Positions 17,139 to 26,872 of a stretch of 64,000 nt of DNA are shown here, in pieces. The stretch comes from Blautia faecicola. Lineage in GTDB: Bacteria; Bacillota; Clostridia; Lachnospirales; Lachnospiraceae. Location: the NCBI RefSeq assembly GCF_004123145.1, contig NZ_SDKC01000001.1, forward strand, positions 2,761,501 to 2,825,500, in the 5' to 3' direction. The notes below the pieces were generated by a model. The model did no database searches. It saw nothing but the letters and a program-made list of their open reading frames with translations, and had not been told where the DNA came from. The position numbers were made by a program, and so were the translations under genes. Position 1 is the first letter of the stretch, and each line of letters begins with the position of its first letter.

Positions 17139-19778
17139 TTATCTGTATTTTTTCCATATCTTCTTTACTGTCTTCCATTTTTTCTTTATCCATTTTCCAA
17201 ATTTAGGATAACCGATATTAGTTTTAAACGAAGACCAAAATGTTTCTCCAACTTTTTTAACAACTGTTTTTCTCACAGTAGTCTTTTTGGCTGTATATCG
17301 CATTATTTTCTTAGCGGACTTTAACCTTTTTAATTGTCGGTTTGATTCTTTCCAAATCCCACTTAGTTTTTTTCCATTAATTCCGCCATCTCCCTTTATA
17401 TCTCCTACCGCACCAATTGCCACATTAATAGCCAATGTTTTTTTATTTACTTTTGTCCCTGTAACTTCACATTCTGCTAAATATGTTACTGTGTTAATTG
17501 CTGCATTCGCTACTGTCAATCCGCCCGCTGAAATTCCAGTTGCTGTTAATAATCCTGAAAAGGCTGCCCCCATTAAACCTGGAATTTCTTCCTTTTTTAC
17601 CAACAGCGCTTCTTTTAATGAATTGCCCTCGCCTAACTTCAAGACAACATTAGCCGCATATTGAGATGCTGCTCCCACTACAGCCCCTATTGCTAAGTGC
17701 CAAAATTCTCCACTCAAATCAGTTCTGGTAATCGGATTGTTATCACAGTAGGCATACAGATTTTTATTACTTGATACGGTTAAGTTCATACCTGGTACAT
17801 TGATATCATCCGCATTAATAAACCGTCCAACCTCCGGGTCGTAATATCTGCTTGCCAGATAATACAGCCCTGTCTCTTCATCCCAGTAATATCCACGGTA
17901 GCGCAGCGGGTTTTTCTTTCCCAGATCCTGGTTGCCTTCGATTGCGGTTACCTTTCCCCAGCTGTCATATGCATAGCTTACCACAGTGTTCCACCCGGTG
18001 TCTACCAGTGCGATCACATCTCCCGTCGGGTTCAGGATGTAGTAGTAATCTTTTCCGTCACAGTTCATCGAAAACAGGGTTCCATCCGCATCATAGCTGA
18101 AGGTCATCTCATACAGCGGTTTCTCCTGGTCTTCCCGCAGGTGCTGTTCCCCGATGATCTGTCCGTCCTGTACCTGGTACAGGACCGTTGTCCCATCCGA
18201 CAGGTACTTCCGGTTACGCATCCCTTCTTTGTCGTAGCGGTACCGGATCGTTGTCTGGTCTTTTACGATCTCCGTCAGTTCACTGCTGTTCTTCCAACCC
18301 ATCTCCATCCCACGGTATACGGTCGGATTCCCCATGGCGTCATACGCAATAGTTTCCCCGTTATACGATGTCAGCTGGTCCTTCCAGTTTCCTTCATAAC
18401 GGTAGATCTTTGTTTCTGACGGGGTGGCGGACGCTAAGGTCTCCATAGCGGCTTCCGGCTGGTATTCGTATCGGTTTTTCTGTAACAGGTTGCCATTTTT
18501 GTCATACGCATAGGTGATCGTCTGCCTGTCTGCCTCCCGGTCTTCCCGGATCAGCTGGTTACGGGTATCGTAGGTGTACTGGATCTTTCCTTTTCCGTCT
18601 GTGGTCTGCGTAATGTTCCCATTCGCATCATACTGGTAATGGATCTCGTAATTGTTCTGCAAACCTTGCCAGGAAAACCGTTCCAACTGGTCGGACTGGC
18701 TGCCGTCTGCCCCTTCCCGGTAACCATACTGGATCCTCTGTTCAAAGATCTTTCCCAGTGCCTTTGAGACAACCCTGCCTAAGCCATCATAAAATACTGC
18801 TTCCGTACACTCCCCGCTCGTCACACCGATCGCACGGTTGTCCCGGTCGTACCCGTATTCCAGTGCCGTTGCACGGTATCGGTTTCCCTGATCCACTTTC
18901 TCCACGTTGTCATTCAGGTCATAGGTAAACCGATAGTCCTCGTCCCGGTCGTTCCGGTAATAGACAAGTCTTCCTGACAGGTCATAAAAATATCGGGTCT
19001 CGATGGTTTCTTCTCCCAGGTCTTCCCGGATATCCCGTACCACCGCAAGGTTTCCTTCCCGGTCATACGCATACTCATACAGCCGGTATTCCTCCCCGGA
19101 CGGGTCTGTCAGACGGATCCCGGTCACCCGGTCCATATCATCGTATGTATACTGGTAGACATAGCCGTTTCCATACGTTTCCGCCAGCAGGTTCCCGTTT
19201 TTTTCCTCGTAGGTCTGTGATACCAGACAGCTGTCCCCGACATAGGTTGCTTTTGCATTTCCAAACCCGTCATTTTCGAACCGGTATACCGTTCCGCTTT
19301 CCGGGTCATTGATCTGGATCTGTCTGAGTTCATCATTTTCGTAGCTATATTGGATCTGACCGGTACCGTCTGTCACACCGGTCAGCTGGTCTGCCGCATC
19401 GTAAGCATAACTTGTTGCGTTGCCACTGGGATCCGTTACTTCTGCGAGCAGTCCGGTCTCCTCCTCATATGCATACTTTGTCCGGTTGCCCAGTGCATCC
19501 GTGATGCGCTGCAGGTATGCACCGTCTGCGGTATAATCCGCCGTGGAACGGATATATTCTTCTTCTATATCCGCATCTACGATTTTACTCTCTTTCGCAT
19601 TTCCATAACTGTCATAGCTGAACTGATAAGTCATCCTCTCCGTGGATACCGCTTTCGTTACGTTATGTCTGGTATCATAGGTATACTGGAAGGAATAGCC
19701 TTTCGGGTCGGTCATCTTGATCAGGTTATTGTTCCCGTCATAATCAAATTTGTTTTTTGTCTTTGCATTTTCCTGCAC
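17139..19778 (-). pseudogene. Rhs/YD-repeat protein, main part with C-terminal toxin-like region
   Basis: This 879-codon stretch has many YD repeats (YTYDTRHNVTK, YAYDREGNL, YRYDKEGMRN) and ends its conserved shell with the Rhs core hallmark RYRGYYWDEETGLYYLASRYYDPEVGRFINAD. After it, about 190 variable residues contain a glycine/alanine-rich amphipathic region and a strongly basic end (KKWKTVKKIWKKYR), where toxin domains normally sit. I cannot assign the toxin type. The frame continues directly upstream across a TAG at 19827-19829 into the segment described next, so this is the 3' part of one interrupted gene and lacks a credible start of its own. Confidence 0.75.
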
Positions 19779-19826
19779 ACTGACGATGTTTCCCTTGTCA
19801 TCGTACAGATAGCTTTCTGCAAAGTC

Positions 19827-20807
19827 CTACCGGTACAGGGCAAGACCGTCAAAAGCTGCCACATTGGTTTCGTAACTGTAGACACAGCTGACTTCGATCT
19901 TCTCATACGCTTTTTTCGGGATAAAGATATCATTCAGGAACTGCCAGGTTGTCGTATCTGCCTTAAATTCACTCGTATAAGCCTCCCTGCTGCCGTCTGC
20001 CCCGACAAACGCCACTTCCAGTCCGAACACGCGGCCGTCTTTCCGTTCCGTCGGATAACCGCATCCCCATACATTGCCCATATAACTGTCCCCGGCTTTT
20101 CCGGAGATCCATAGCGTCTGCGTCAGCTTCTTTACCTTTGCCGGGTTTCCCGTCACATAAAAGACATGCTTATCCAACACTTCCGTCTGCATCGGTTCTA
20201 TGGATGGCTGCATCCATGTACTGTAGATATAAGCTCCTAAAACACATCCGATCCGGTATTCCCCGTCCTTTTCATAGGCAATCACATCCCAGCTCTGACC
20301 AACGGCACTCGTCACATAGTCTACGATATGGACATTTTGATTCTGATTCTGTTCCAGCGTATCGATGACCGCATACCCTGTTCCTGCCCCCTGACGGACA
20401 TTCAATTTCGTTGCATCTACAACCCCGATTGTTGACTCGGTTGCAAATTGTGACGAAAAGTCAATAAACTGCGAGATCATATAGCCGGTATACAATTTCC
20501 TGTCCTTGATCAGATAGGTCAGATACCAGGTGACCCCATTGGAATCCACCGCCTGTCCGATAGCCTCTTTATTCGGAATCGTAACCGTCTTATCCGGCCA
20601 GTGATAACTCAGATATCCCAGGTGAATCAGTAACGTTACTACATCATCTTTCCCCTGGAAATTCGTCATATCATTGGAAAATGTTCCCGTATTAATCTGT
20701 ACCCGTTCTCCTGCAAGCATATTTGCCACCATGGATTTTCCAAATCTCCTTGGACGACTCACGCAGATATACTTCTGTTCTGTACAGATAACTTCCCATT
20801 TCTGCAC
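19827..20807 (-). pseudogene. 5' part of the broken Rhs gene: AAA-ATPase fragment joined to SH3-like and Rhs linker
   Basis: This 326-codon stretch ends in an amber TAG (19827-19829) and is in phase with the Rhs part downstream; reading through gives ALYR-stop-DFAESYLYDDKGN. Its first ~75 residues are not Rhs. YICVSRPRRFGKSMVANMLA is the Walker A segment of the AAA-ATPase/PD-(D/E)XK family common in this group. It is followed at once by the far-downstream piece QINTGTFSNDMTNFQGKDDVVTLLIHLGY of the same family, with everything between deleted. After that come SH3-like modules (TKLNVRQGAGTGYAVIDTL) and a beta-rich segment. The real Rhs N-terminus and any signal are missing. Confidence 0.75.
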
Positions 20808-20976
20808 CTTTCTCTGACATTCTTACTTATTATCATATAGTATCATATTTTTCTGTCAGGCAAAACAGTAATATTCTTTGCGAATTCTAATATTTCATCC
20901 AGGCTCTCTTTTTCTTTTTATACAATACTATATTTTTTACTTTCACTGAAATAATCTTTTTTACGACAAGCAAAAA
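20808..20976. other. Intergenic stretch with a gene-fragment remnant
   Basis: Between the Rhs remnant and the alpha-galactosidase terminator. On the minus strand about 20843-20930 reads as a short C-terminal peptide, ESLDEILEFAKNITVLP followed by DRKI and a stop. It looks like the end of a lost protein, consistent with deletion in this area. No promoter or RNA is recognised. Confidence 0.35.
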
Positions 20977-21003
20977 GCGAAAAGCCTTTGAAAAACTTTT
21001 CGC
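20977..21003 (-). terminator. Terminator of the alpha-galactosidase operon
   Basis: GCGAAAAG and CTTTTCGC form a perfect 8-bp stem; on the minus strand it is followed by TTTTTGCTT. It lies 24 bp past the stop of the last galactosidase gene. Confidence 0.75.
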
Positions 21004-21026
21004 CTCTTGCAATCACCTCATTTATT

Positions 21027-22649
21027 TTATGACAGCGGAATATACGCATGATACAGTTGGTCATTTCCTTTTGCTACCGGTCCGGCTTCTTCGTACCAGT
21101 TGTATTCTACTTCTTCCTCTTCGTCTCCCCACACTTCCGGGCAGTCGGTTTCTTCCCAGTCTAACGGGATTTTGTGATGATCCTGCCGGGATGCTTTTAA
21201 CATAATCTGGTGCAGTTCTTCGTTTTCTTCTGCTGTCAGCACTCCTGGTTTTGCTGAGACAAACAGAGAGGTTCCGGACTCTGCAACAACATCCGCCCAC
21301 TGACGGTTCAGGCTCCACGGGATGGAACCCGTAATACCTACGCAGTCCGCATCCACATCAAAAAATGTTCCATGCTGTGGCAGACAGAATGCCAGAGTGT
21401 TGACTCCCATTTTCTTTGTTCTCTCCCAGGTGATACCGCTGGTATCGTCTCCGGTTCGCTGCAGCTGCATCAGACCTGCCCCCAGATGGCCGATGGTATT
21501 ACAGCCCATGATCAGAGTATGGTGCTTTTTCGCAGCCTCATAAATTGCCTGGTACAGTCCGGTTACAATCTCCGCACTGGTCTTTGAAGTATCGTAAAAT
21601 TGCCATCCGTCCTCTGTCGGGAACGGGTTCATCTCCACGCCCCACCTTCCGAAGATATCAAAAGTGGTAAAATCATGTTTTATCAGTGTATAACCCCAGT
21701 TACAGATCCTTTCCACATCCTCCTGAATATAGGAAAGGACTCCCGGATGGGAAGGATCCAGACAATCGTTATGGGATAATCTCCATTCCTTGGGAATCGT
21801 CTCTTCTTCATTCAATAAGAATCGAACCCAGATGCCAGGGCGTACGCCTTTTTCTTCCAGTTTTTTTGCCAGTGCACTCATATCAGGGAATTTTTTATTT
21901 CCCTTTTTCCATGGACCACCATTGTACTCATTCAGGCGGTGATGTTCCTGCCAGCAGTCATCGATCACCATATACGGCGGATTGTCCACACCTTTGGTCA
22001 GTTCCACGATATAGTCGGTATCCTGCAGGATCTCTTCTTCTGAACTGTCTCCATAAGCATAATACCAGTTATTACTTCCATAAACCGGATAGTCCGGTAA
22101 GATCGGATCGGTGCACATGACTTTGCAAAACTCTCTGGCACTTTCGAAAGTCCCCATTCCTTCAGTTTGCATCGCTACGATCTGAGCAGCCCGAAGTTTT
22201 CTACCGGAAAGCTGCACACCGGTACCGCCACAGCGCACATCCATCACCAGTGTAATTCCACGGGTATCTGCCTGCCAGAAACACATGGCGGAAGGTCTTA
22301 CCTTGACCCCATATCCTGTCACAGTTTCTCCGACCGCTGCCAGAAAATACCACGGCATAAAACGGCTGCCGCTGACACCTTTCCAGTCCACATCCCCGTA
22401 CGTTCTCTCCCAGGAGCCGCCGAGGATCCGTGATTTTTTATCTACCGGTGTATTCCAACGAAGCTTGATCGTCTTTACCTTTGTCTGATCTGCGGTCAGC
22501 CAGACTTCTTCTGCTTCCGGTGTGGTTTCATATGTTACAACAACATCGTCTTTTTCTGTTTTCTGTGCATCCTTCTCCCCGATCCAGCTGCCATCTTCTG
22601 TCTCTACAGTAATAAACGAAGGAATTCCTAATCTGTATTGTTTTTGCAT
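21027..22649 (-). CDS. GH36-like (clan GH-D) alpha-galactosidase
   Basis: A 540-residue cytoplasmic glycosidase with an N-terminal beta domain (about 1-180), a TIM barrel (YGSNNWYYAYG onward) and a short C-terminus. The clan-D nucleophile is D326 in LIKHDFTTFD, matching K-x-D of GH36/GH27, and the acid/base is D401 or D402 in QRTGDDTSG, matching TSDDTDA of classical GH36. It is shorter and divergent from its neighbour, so it may act on a different alpha-galactoside or on alpha-GalNAc. A strong AAAGGAGAG site precedes the ATG. It follows the classical GH36 gene, separated by a fold-back repeat. Confidence 0.8.
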   Translation of the reverse strand: MQKQYRLGIPSFITVETEDGSWIGEKDAQKTEKDDVVVTYETTPEAEEVWLTADQTKVKTIKLRWNTPVDKKSRILGGSWERTYGDVDWKGVSGSRFMPWYFLAAVGETVTGYGVKVRPSAMCFWQADTRGITLVMDVRCGGTGVQLSGRKLRAAQIVAMQTEGMGTFESAREFCKVMCTDPILPDYPVYGSNNWYYAYGDSSEEEILQDTDYIVELTKGVDNPPYMVIDDCWQEHHRLNEYNGGPWKKGNKKFPDMSALAKKLEEKGVRPGIWVRFLLNEEETIPKEWRLSHNDCLDPSHPGVLSYIQEDVERICNWGYTLIKHDFTTFDIFGRWGVEMNPFPTEDGWQFYDTSKTSAEIVTGLYQAIYEAAKKHHTLIMGCNTIGHLGAGLMQLQRTGDDTSGITWERTKKMGVNTLAFCLPQHGTFFDVDADCVGITGSIPWSLNRQWADVVAESGTSLFVSAKPGVLTAEENEELHQIMLKASRQDHHKIPLDWEETDCPEVWGDEEEEVEYNWYEEAGPVAKGNDQLYHAYIPLS

Positions 22650-22694
22650 AATCCTATCTCTCCTTTTTCATTCGGTAAGTTTTCAGGCTGACAC

Positions 22695-22858
22695 TAGAGC
22701 GTGTCTGAAAAAGGCTTTTCGTGAGCTGCGAGTCCCAGTTTGTGGGAGATTTTATCCGAATAAGGGCGGCGTAGCGGGCTACGGCAACCGAATGAGGGTA
22801 AAATATACCGCAAAGTGGGGCTTGCAGATTGCGGAAATGATTTTTCAGACACGCTCTA
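22695..22858. repeat. 164-bp fold-back repeat (MITE-like) between the two galactosidase genes
   Basis: Perfect 18-bp terminal inverted repeats (TAGAGCGTGTCTGAAAAA at 22695-22712, complement at 22841-22858). The interior is also largely self-complementary around GGCGTAGC-GGGCTACGGC, so the whole unit can form one long imperfect hairpin. It has no coding capacity. This is the form of a non-autonomous mobile element. Confidence 0.8.
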
Positions 22859-22882
22859 ACGTGCTGTTTAAAAAATTTTTTA

Positions 22883-25171
22883 TCAATCCACTTTCTTAAT
22901 TGTATACAGTAAGGATGCGAAATCTCCGCCCTTCTTGTTCAGATCCTGTCGGTCAACCGGGATACCTGCACGCATCAGTTCATCCCCGTATGCTTCATAT
23001 GTTTTTACCTGATTTCCTACTGTATCGTAACCGTAGCGTTTTACCAGTTCTGTGTCGAAAGAAGAGGACGGGGTCAGATCACAGCTTACCTGATATTTTG
23101 CATCCGGATCCAGACCTTCCAGTTTCAGGCGCAGCCAGGACGCATTGACTTTGTTCAGTCTCTGGTACAGTGCCGCCACTGCCTGTGCCTTATCCTGAGA
23201 AACAACCATCCATGCCGTCTCATTTCCTTCAAACGGATTCAACAGACGGTAGAAATCGCCGTCTACCTGGATCAGTTCCCGGTATTCTTTCATAAATGCA
23301 ATTTGTTTTTTAACACTTGCCATCTCCGCATCACTGAGCAGATTCAGATCCAATTCATAACCGAAAGTTCCAAAGTAAGCAACATTCGCTCTTGTCTCGA
23401 TCGGTGTCGTACGGTATAACTGATGGTTCGGTACCGCAGATACATGAGATCCCATGCTGACGATCGGATATACATAAGAAGTACCGTACTGGATCTTGGT
23501 TCTCTCACTGGCATCGGTATCGTCACTGGTCCATGTCTGTGGTGCAAAATACAGCATGGCAGGATCAAATCTTGCTCCGCCGCTTGCACAGGACTCAAAC
23601 AGGATCTCCGGGAATTCTGTGGTCAGCCTGGTGTACAGATCATATACACCTAAAATATATTTGTGCATCACTTTACCCTGCTGGGACGGTTCGGTTCCTT
23701 TGCTGTAAGGCTCCGTCATATAACGATTCATATCCCATTTCATATAGGAAATCGAAGATTCACGGATCACTTTTGCAACCATCTCGTAGATGTAGTCAAC
23801 CACTTCTTTTTTCGAGAAATCCAGAACAAACTGATGTCTTGCATGAGACTCAAAACGCTCCGGCGCACTGATGATCCAGTCCGGATGTGCACGGTAAAGA
23901 TCACTGTCTTTGTTGACCATCTCCAGTTCTACCCACAGACCGAATTTCAGTCCCAGTTCTTCTACTTTTCTGGAAAGACCACTGATGCCGGAGGGCAGTT
24001 TTTTCAGATTGACATACCAGTCACCCAGTCCACGATAATCATCATCTCTTGCACCGAACCAGCCGTCATCCAGAACAAAGAGTTCCACACCTGCTTCTTT
24101 TGCTTTTTTCGCAATATTCAGGATTTTTTCTTCATTGAAGTCAAAATAGGTTGCTTCCCAGTTGTTTAACAGGATCGGGCGTACCTGATCTCTCCAGGTC
24201 CCGTGCATCAGACGTTTCCGGTAGATTCTGTGGTAAGCCTGGCTCATCTTGTTCAATCCCTGATCACTGTAAACCATAACCACTTCCGGGGTCTGGAAGG
24301 ATTCGCCCTGTGTCAGTTCCCAGCTGAAGCCTTCCGGATTGATTCCCATCATCACACGGGTCATATCAAAAGTCGAAACCTCTACCTGTCCCAGATGGTT
24401 GCCGCTGTATACCAGGCTGAAGCCATATACTTCTCCCTGATTTTCTGTTGTGTGTGGACGTTTCAGTGCAAGGAACGGGTTCTGTTCTGCACCGCTGCAG
24501 GTACCGTTCAGGCTCTGGATGCTCTGGATACCCATCTCCAGTCTTCTGGTTTTCACATAACGTTCTCTTGCCCAGCCGCCGGACAGATGTACCATCTCAT
24601 AATCCATATCATTATATTCTACACTGGCACTCATGATCTTATCCAGAACGATCTTCTCGCTTCCTTTATGGCTGATCTTTGCATTTCTTGTAATTACCGG
24701 ATAATCTTCATAAATCGTATAAGAAAGGATCAGGTCGGTATCCATCACTGCATCGTGAAGAGTGATTTCGAGGGTCTGTGCCTCATCTTCATTTTCCACA
24801 TAAGTAGCTGGCAGCGGAAGAATGTCTTTCTTTCCGTTATAAATTTCATGGGATGCATAGGTAAAGTTCACGATCCGGCTTCCGTTCTCCTGTACGATCG
24901 TCAATGCCGGGCTTCTGTAATCACCGGTTCCGTAAGTCGGGAATTCCTGTTTTGTATACTGCATGGAAAGGATGCCCGGTTCCGGAACACAGACGGACAT
25001 CTGGGAGCGCATGCACTCCTCATGAAGATACGTAAAATCCTCCCGGTCGTGAATTTTCTTTCCATAATATAACTGCTCTAACTGCTCATTTTCCATGATA
25101 CGAATGATATAACTTACTTCGTTGTTATACAGATGAAAACATCTGCTCTCTTTGTGGAATACAATTGCCAT
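22883..25171 (-). CDS. Alpha-galactosidase, GH36
   Basis: A 762-residue, full-length classical GH36 enzyme that releases terminal alpha-galactose from raffinose-type or host oligosaccharides. It has an N-terminal beta-supersandwich (1-330), a TIM barrel and a C-terminal beta domain. The nucleophile is D480 (YMKWDMNRYMTEP) and the acid/base is D550 (QTWTSDDTDA); the 70-residue spacing is that of characterised GH36 enzymes. NNWEATYFDFNE and LDDGWFGARDDD line the active site. There is no signal peptide, so it is intracellular. An AAAGGAGAAAA site precedes the ATG. Probably an operon with the AraC regulator, AEC transporter and DUF4317-like gene upstream. Confidence 0.95.
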   Translation of the reverse strand: MAIVFHKESRCFHLYNNEVSYIIRIMENEQLEQLYYGKKIHDREDFTYLHEECMRSQMSVCVPEPGILSMQYTKQEFPTYGTGDYRSPALTIVQENGSRIVNFTYASHEIYNGKKDILPLPATYVENEDEAQTLEITLHDAVMDTDLILSYTIYEDYPVITRNAKISHKGSEKIVLDKIMSASVEYNDMDYEMVHLSGGWARERYVKTRRLEMGIQSIQSLNGTCSGAEQNPFLALKRPHTTENQGEVYGFSLVYSGNHLGQVEVSTFDMTRVMMGINPEGFSWELTQGESFQTPEVVMVYSDQGLNKMSQAYHRIYRKRLMHGTWRDQVRPILLNNWEATYFDFNEEKILNIAKKAKEAGVELFVLDDGWFGARDDDYRGLGDWYVNLKKLPSGISGLSRKVEELGLKFGLWVELEMVNKDSDLYRAHPDWIISAPERFESHARHQFVLDFSKKEVVDYIYEMVAKVIRESSISYMKWDMNRYMTEPYSKGTEPSQQGKVMHKYILGVYDLYTRLTTEFPEILFESCASGGARFDPAMLYFAPQTWTSDDTDASERTKIQYGTSYVYPIVSMGSHVSAVPNHQLYRTTPIETRANVAYFGTFGYELDLNLLSDAEMASVKKQIAFMKEYRELIQVDGDFYRLLNPFEGNETAWMVVSQDKAQAVAALYQRLNKVNASWLRLKLEGLDPDAKYQVSCDLTPSSSFDTELVKRYGYDTVGNQVKTYEAYGDELMRAGIPVDRQDLNKKGGDFASLLYTIKKVD

Positions 25172-25268
25172 TTTTTTCTCCTTTCAAACCAAGCCGACGC
25201 ACAGATCCGTCATGCCGGCTTGGTTGTCACCTTATCTTTATTGTAACTCACTTTATTTTTCTTTTATT

Positions 25269-25892
25269 CTATACCCCGAGAATCTTCCGCAGCTCATTGT
25301 GCGGCCGCTCCGCATTTCTCTGGTAAATATCCACATAATTCCAGTCGCTGCTTCTGTCGCAGAATGCCGGGTAGAGGAATCCACACTCCGGCTGTCCCGG
25401 TTCGTAGTCGCCGCTAACCGGAGCGAAGATGCAGATCAGATATTCGTAGACTTCTTCCGATTCTCCTACCCGCTCATGATCCGCCGCTTTCACCGGGATA
25501 TCGTAGCGGTCGTGGAACATATATACGGCGTAATCTCCGTAGGAACGGTACTGTTCCCCGACAATTTCATAAAAGATATCCATCAGGGCGTCATTTTTCA
25601 ATCCGCTCTTTTTGATCCCGTTGAGCAGCTGCCACATAGTTCCGGCTGCCATCTGTTCTTTCGGGAACGGATAACGCTTCAGATTGACGTTGGTTTCCGA
25701 AAACGGAACGGCTTTCGCCAGTGCCAGATTTTTCTCTTTGTCTGCCGGGGACAGTTTCAGGAAATTCGTGTTAAAAGTTCCGTCCACATATCCGTCACGG
25801 TCCATATAAGCTCCCGCGATCCGGGTCATGGAAGATCGTTTTACTGTCATACGCCGGGTCAGTTCCAGCATATCTTCTCTGTTAATCCGCAT
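25269..25892 (-). CDS. DUF4317-like protein, short form
   Basis: A 207-residue soluble protein. The opening LTRRMTVKRSSMTRIAGAYMDRDGYVDGTFNTNFLKLS and the end CGFLYPAFCDRSSDWNYVDIYQRN resemble the start and core of DUF4317 proteins of Clostridia, as I remember them, though those are often longer. The function is unknown. It lies 36 nt after the AEC transporter and 97 nt before the GH36 gene. No catalytic motif can be named. Confidence 0.6.
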   Translation of the reverse strand: MRINREDMLELTRRMTVKRSSMTRIAGAYMDRDGYVDGTFNTNFLKLSPADKEKNLALAKAVPFSETNVNLKRYPFPKEQMAAGTMWQLLNGIKKSGLKNDALMDIFYEIVGEQYRSYGDYAVYMFHDRYDIPVKAADHERVGESEEVYEYLICIFAPVSGDYEPGQPECGFLYPAFCDRSSDWNYVDIYQRNAERPHNELRKILGV

Positions 25893-25928
25893 AGTTTCTC
25901 TCTCCGTCTGATTTTATGCAAATACGCT

Positions 25929-26852
25929 TTACATCATATACAACATCACCATCAGCGGCATCGTCACGATGCACACCAACGTGGTAAATACATTGATCGA
26001 ACTTGCATATGCCGCATCCCTCTTGTAAAGCTGTGCCATCTGTGTGATCGTTACCGCTGTCGGGGCAATGACTGCCAGCAGGCTGATCAACAGGATCGTT
26101 TTTGCATTCTCCATCGGGATCAGCGGTGCCGCCAGTTTCAGGCACAGGGTAATGATCCCCGGCACCACGATCATTTTCAAAAATACAATCCCATAGATTC
26201 TCCGTTTTCCAAAGACCTGTTTCCAGTCCACACCCGCTAAAAGCATGCCGATCATCACCATACTGATCGGACCGATCATGCCAGCAAGGGAGGAAGTCAT
26301 AGAATCGAGAATCTTCGGCAGATGGATGTTACACAGGAAAAACACCAGTCCCACAAGGATCGCGATCAGATTGATGTTCTGCACGATCTTTTTCCAGTTC
26401 ACCTGGCGCTGTCCCTGCATCAGGGACTGTCCGTGCGTCCACACGATGATCGTCTGTACACACAGAAAGCCGCTGGCATAGATCACCCATTCTTCTCCCA
26501 GGATCGACGTCACCAGTGGCAGGATCAGATTGCCCGCATTTGAATAGATCAGCGAAGCCGTCTCCACCTCATCCATGTTTAGCAGCTTTCTCAGAATCCC
26601 GCAGACTATAAACAATATTACATGGATCAGGATCGCCGCGACGACTGCAAGCAGAAATCCATTTCTTATCTTTGTGGAATATTCGATCTGAAAAGCATGA
26701 ATCGTCACGCAGGGCAGCACCAGATAAATCGTCACCATCGAAAGCACCCGGCTGTCCTCTGTCTCCACAATCCCCAGCTTTACGATCAGGAATCCCAGTC
26801 CCATAATCAGAAATAATACAGCAATCTGCTGCATCAGCAATAATGCAATCAC
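25929..26852 (-). CDS. AEC-family permease
   Basis: A 307-residue integral membrane protein with about ten hydrophobic helices in the two-halved pattern of the auxin efflux carrier family, including YSNAGNLILPLV in the first half and PTAVTITQMAQLYKRDAAYASS near the end. Bacterial members move organic acids (malate, malonate) or amino acids. The gene lies 20 nt after the AraC-type regulator. The substrate is unknown. Confidence 0.85.
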   Translation of the reverse strand: MIALLLMQQIAVLFLIMGLGFLIVKLGIVETEDSRVLSMVTIYLVLPCVTIHAFQIEYSTKIRNGFLLAVVAAILIHVILFIVCGILRKLLNMDEVETASLIYSNAGNLILPLVTSILGEEWVIYASGFLCVQTIIVWTHGQSLMQGQRQVNWKKIVQNINLIAILVGLVFFLCNIHLPKILDSMTSSLAGMIGPISMVMIGMLLAGVDWKQVFGKRRIYGIVFLKMIVVPGIITLCLKLAAPLIPMENAKTILLISLLAVIAPTAVTITQMAQLYKRDAAYASSINVFTTLVCIVTMPLMVMLYMM

Positions 26853-26872
26853 TTTTTCTCCTCCTGGTTCTT

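Noticed and set aside
19827-19829. TAG codon as a recoding (pyrrolysine or suppressor) signal in the Rhs gene
   Set aside because: No pyrrolysine genes or structured signal are seen, and the N-terminus of the gene is also damaged, so a nonsense mutation is simpler.
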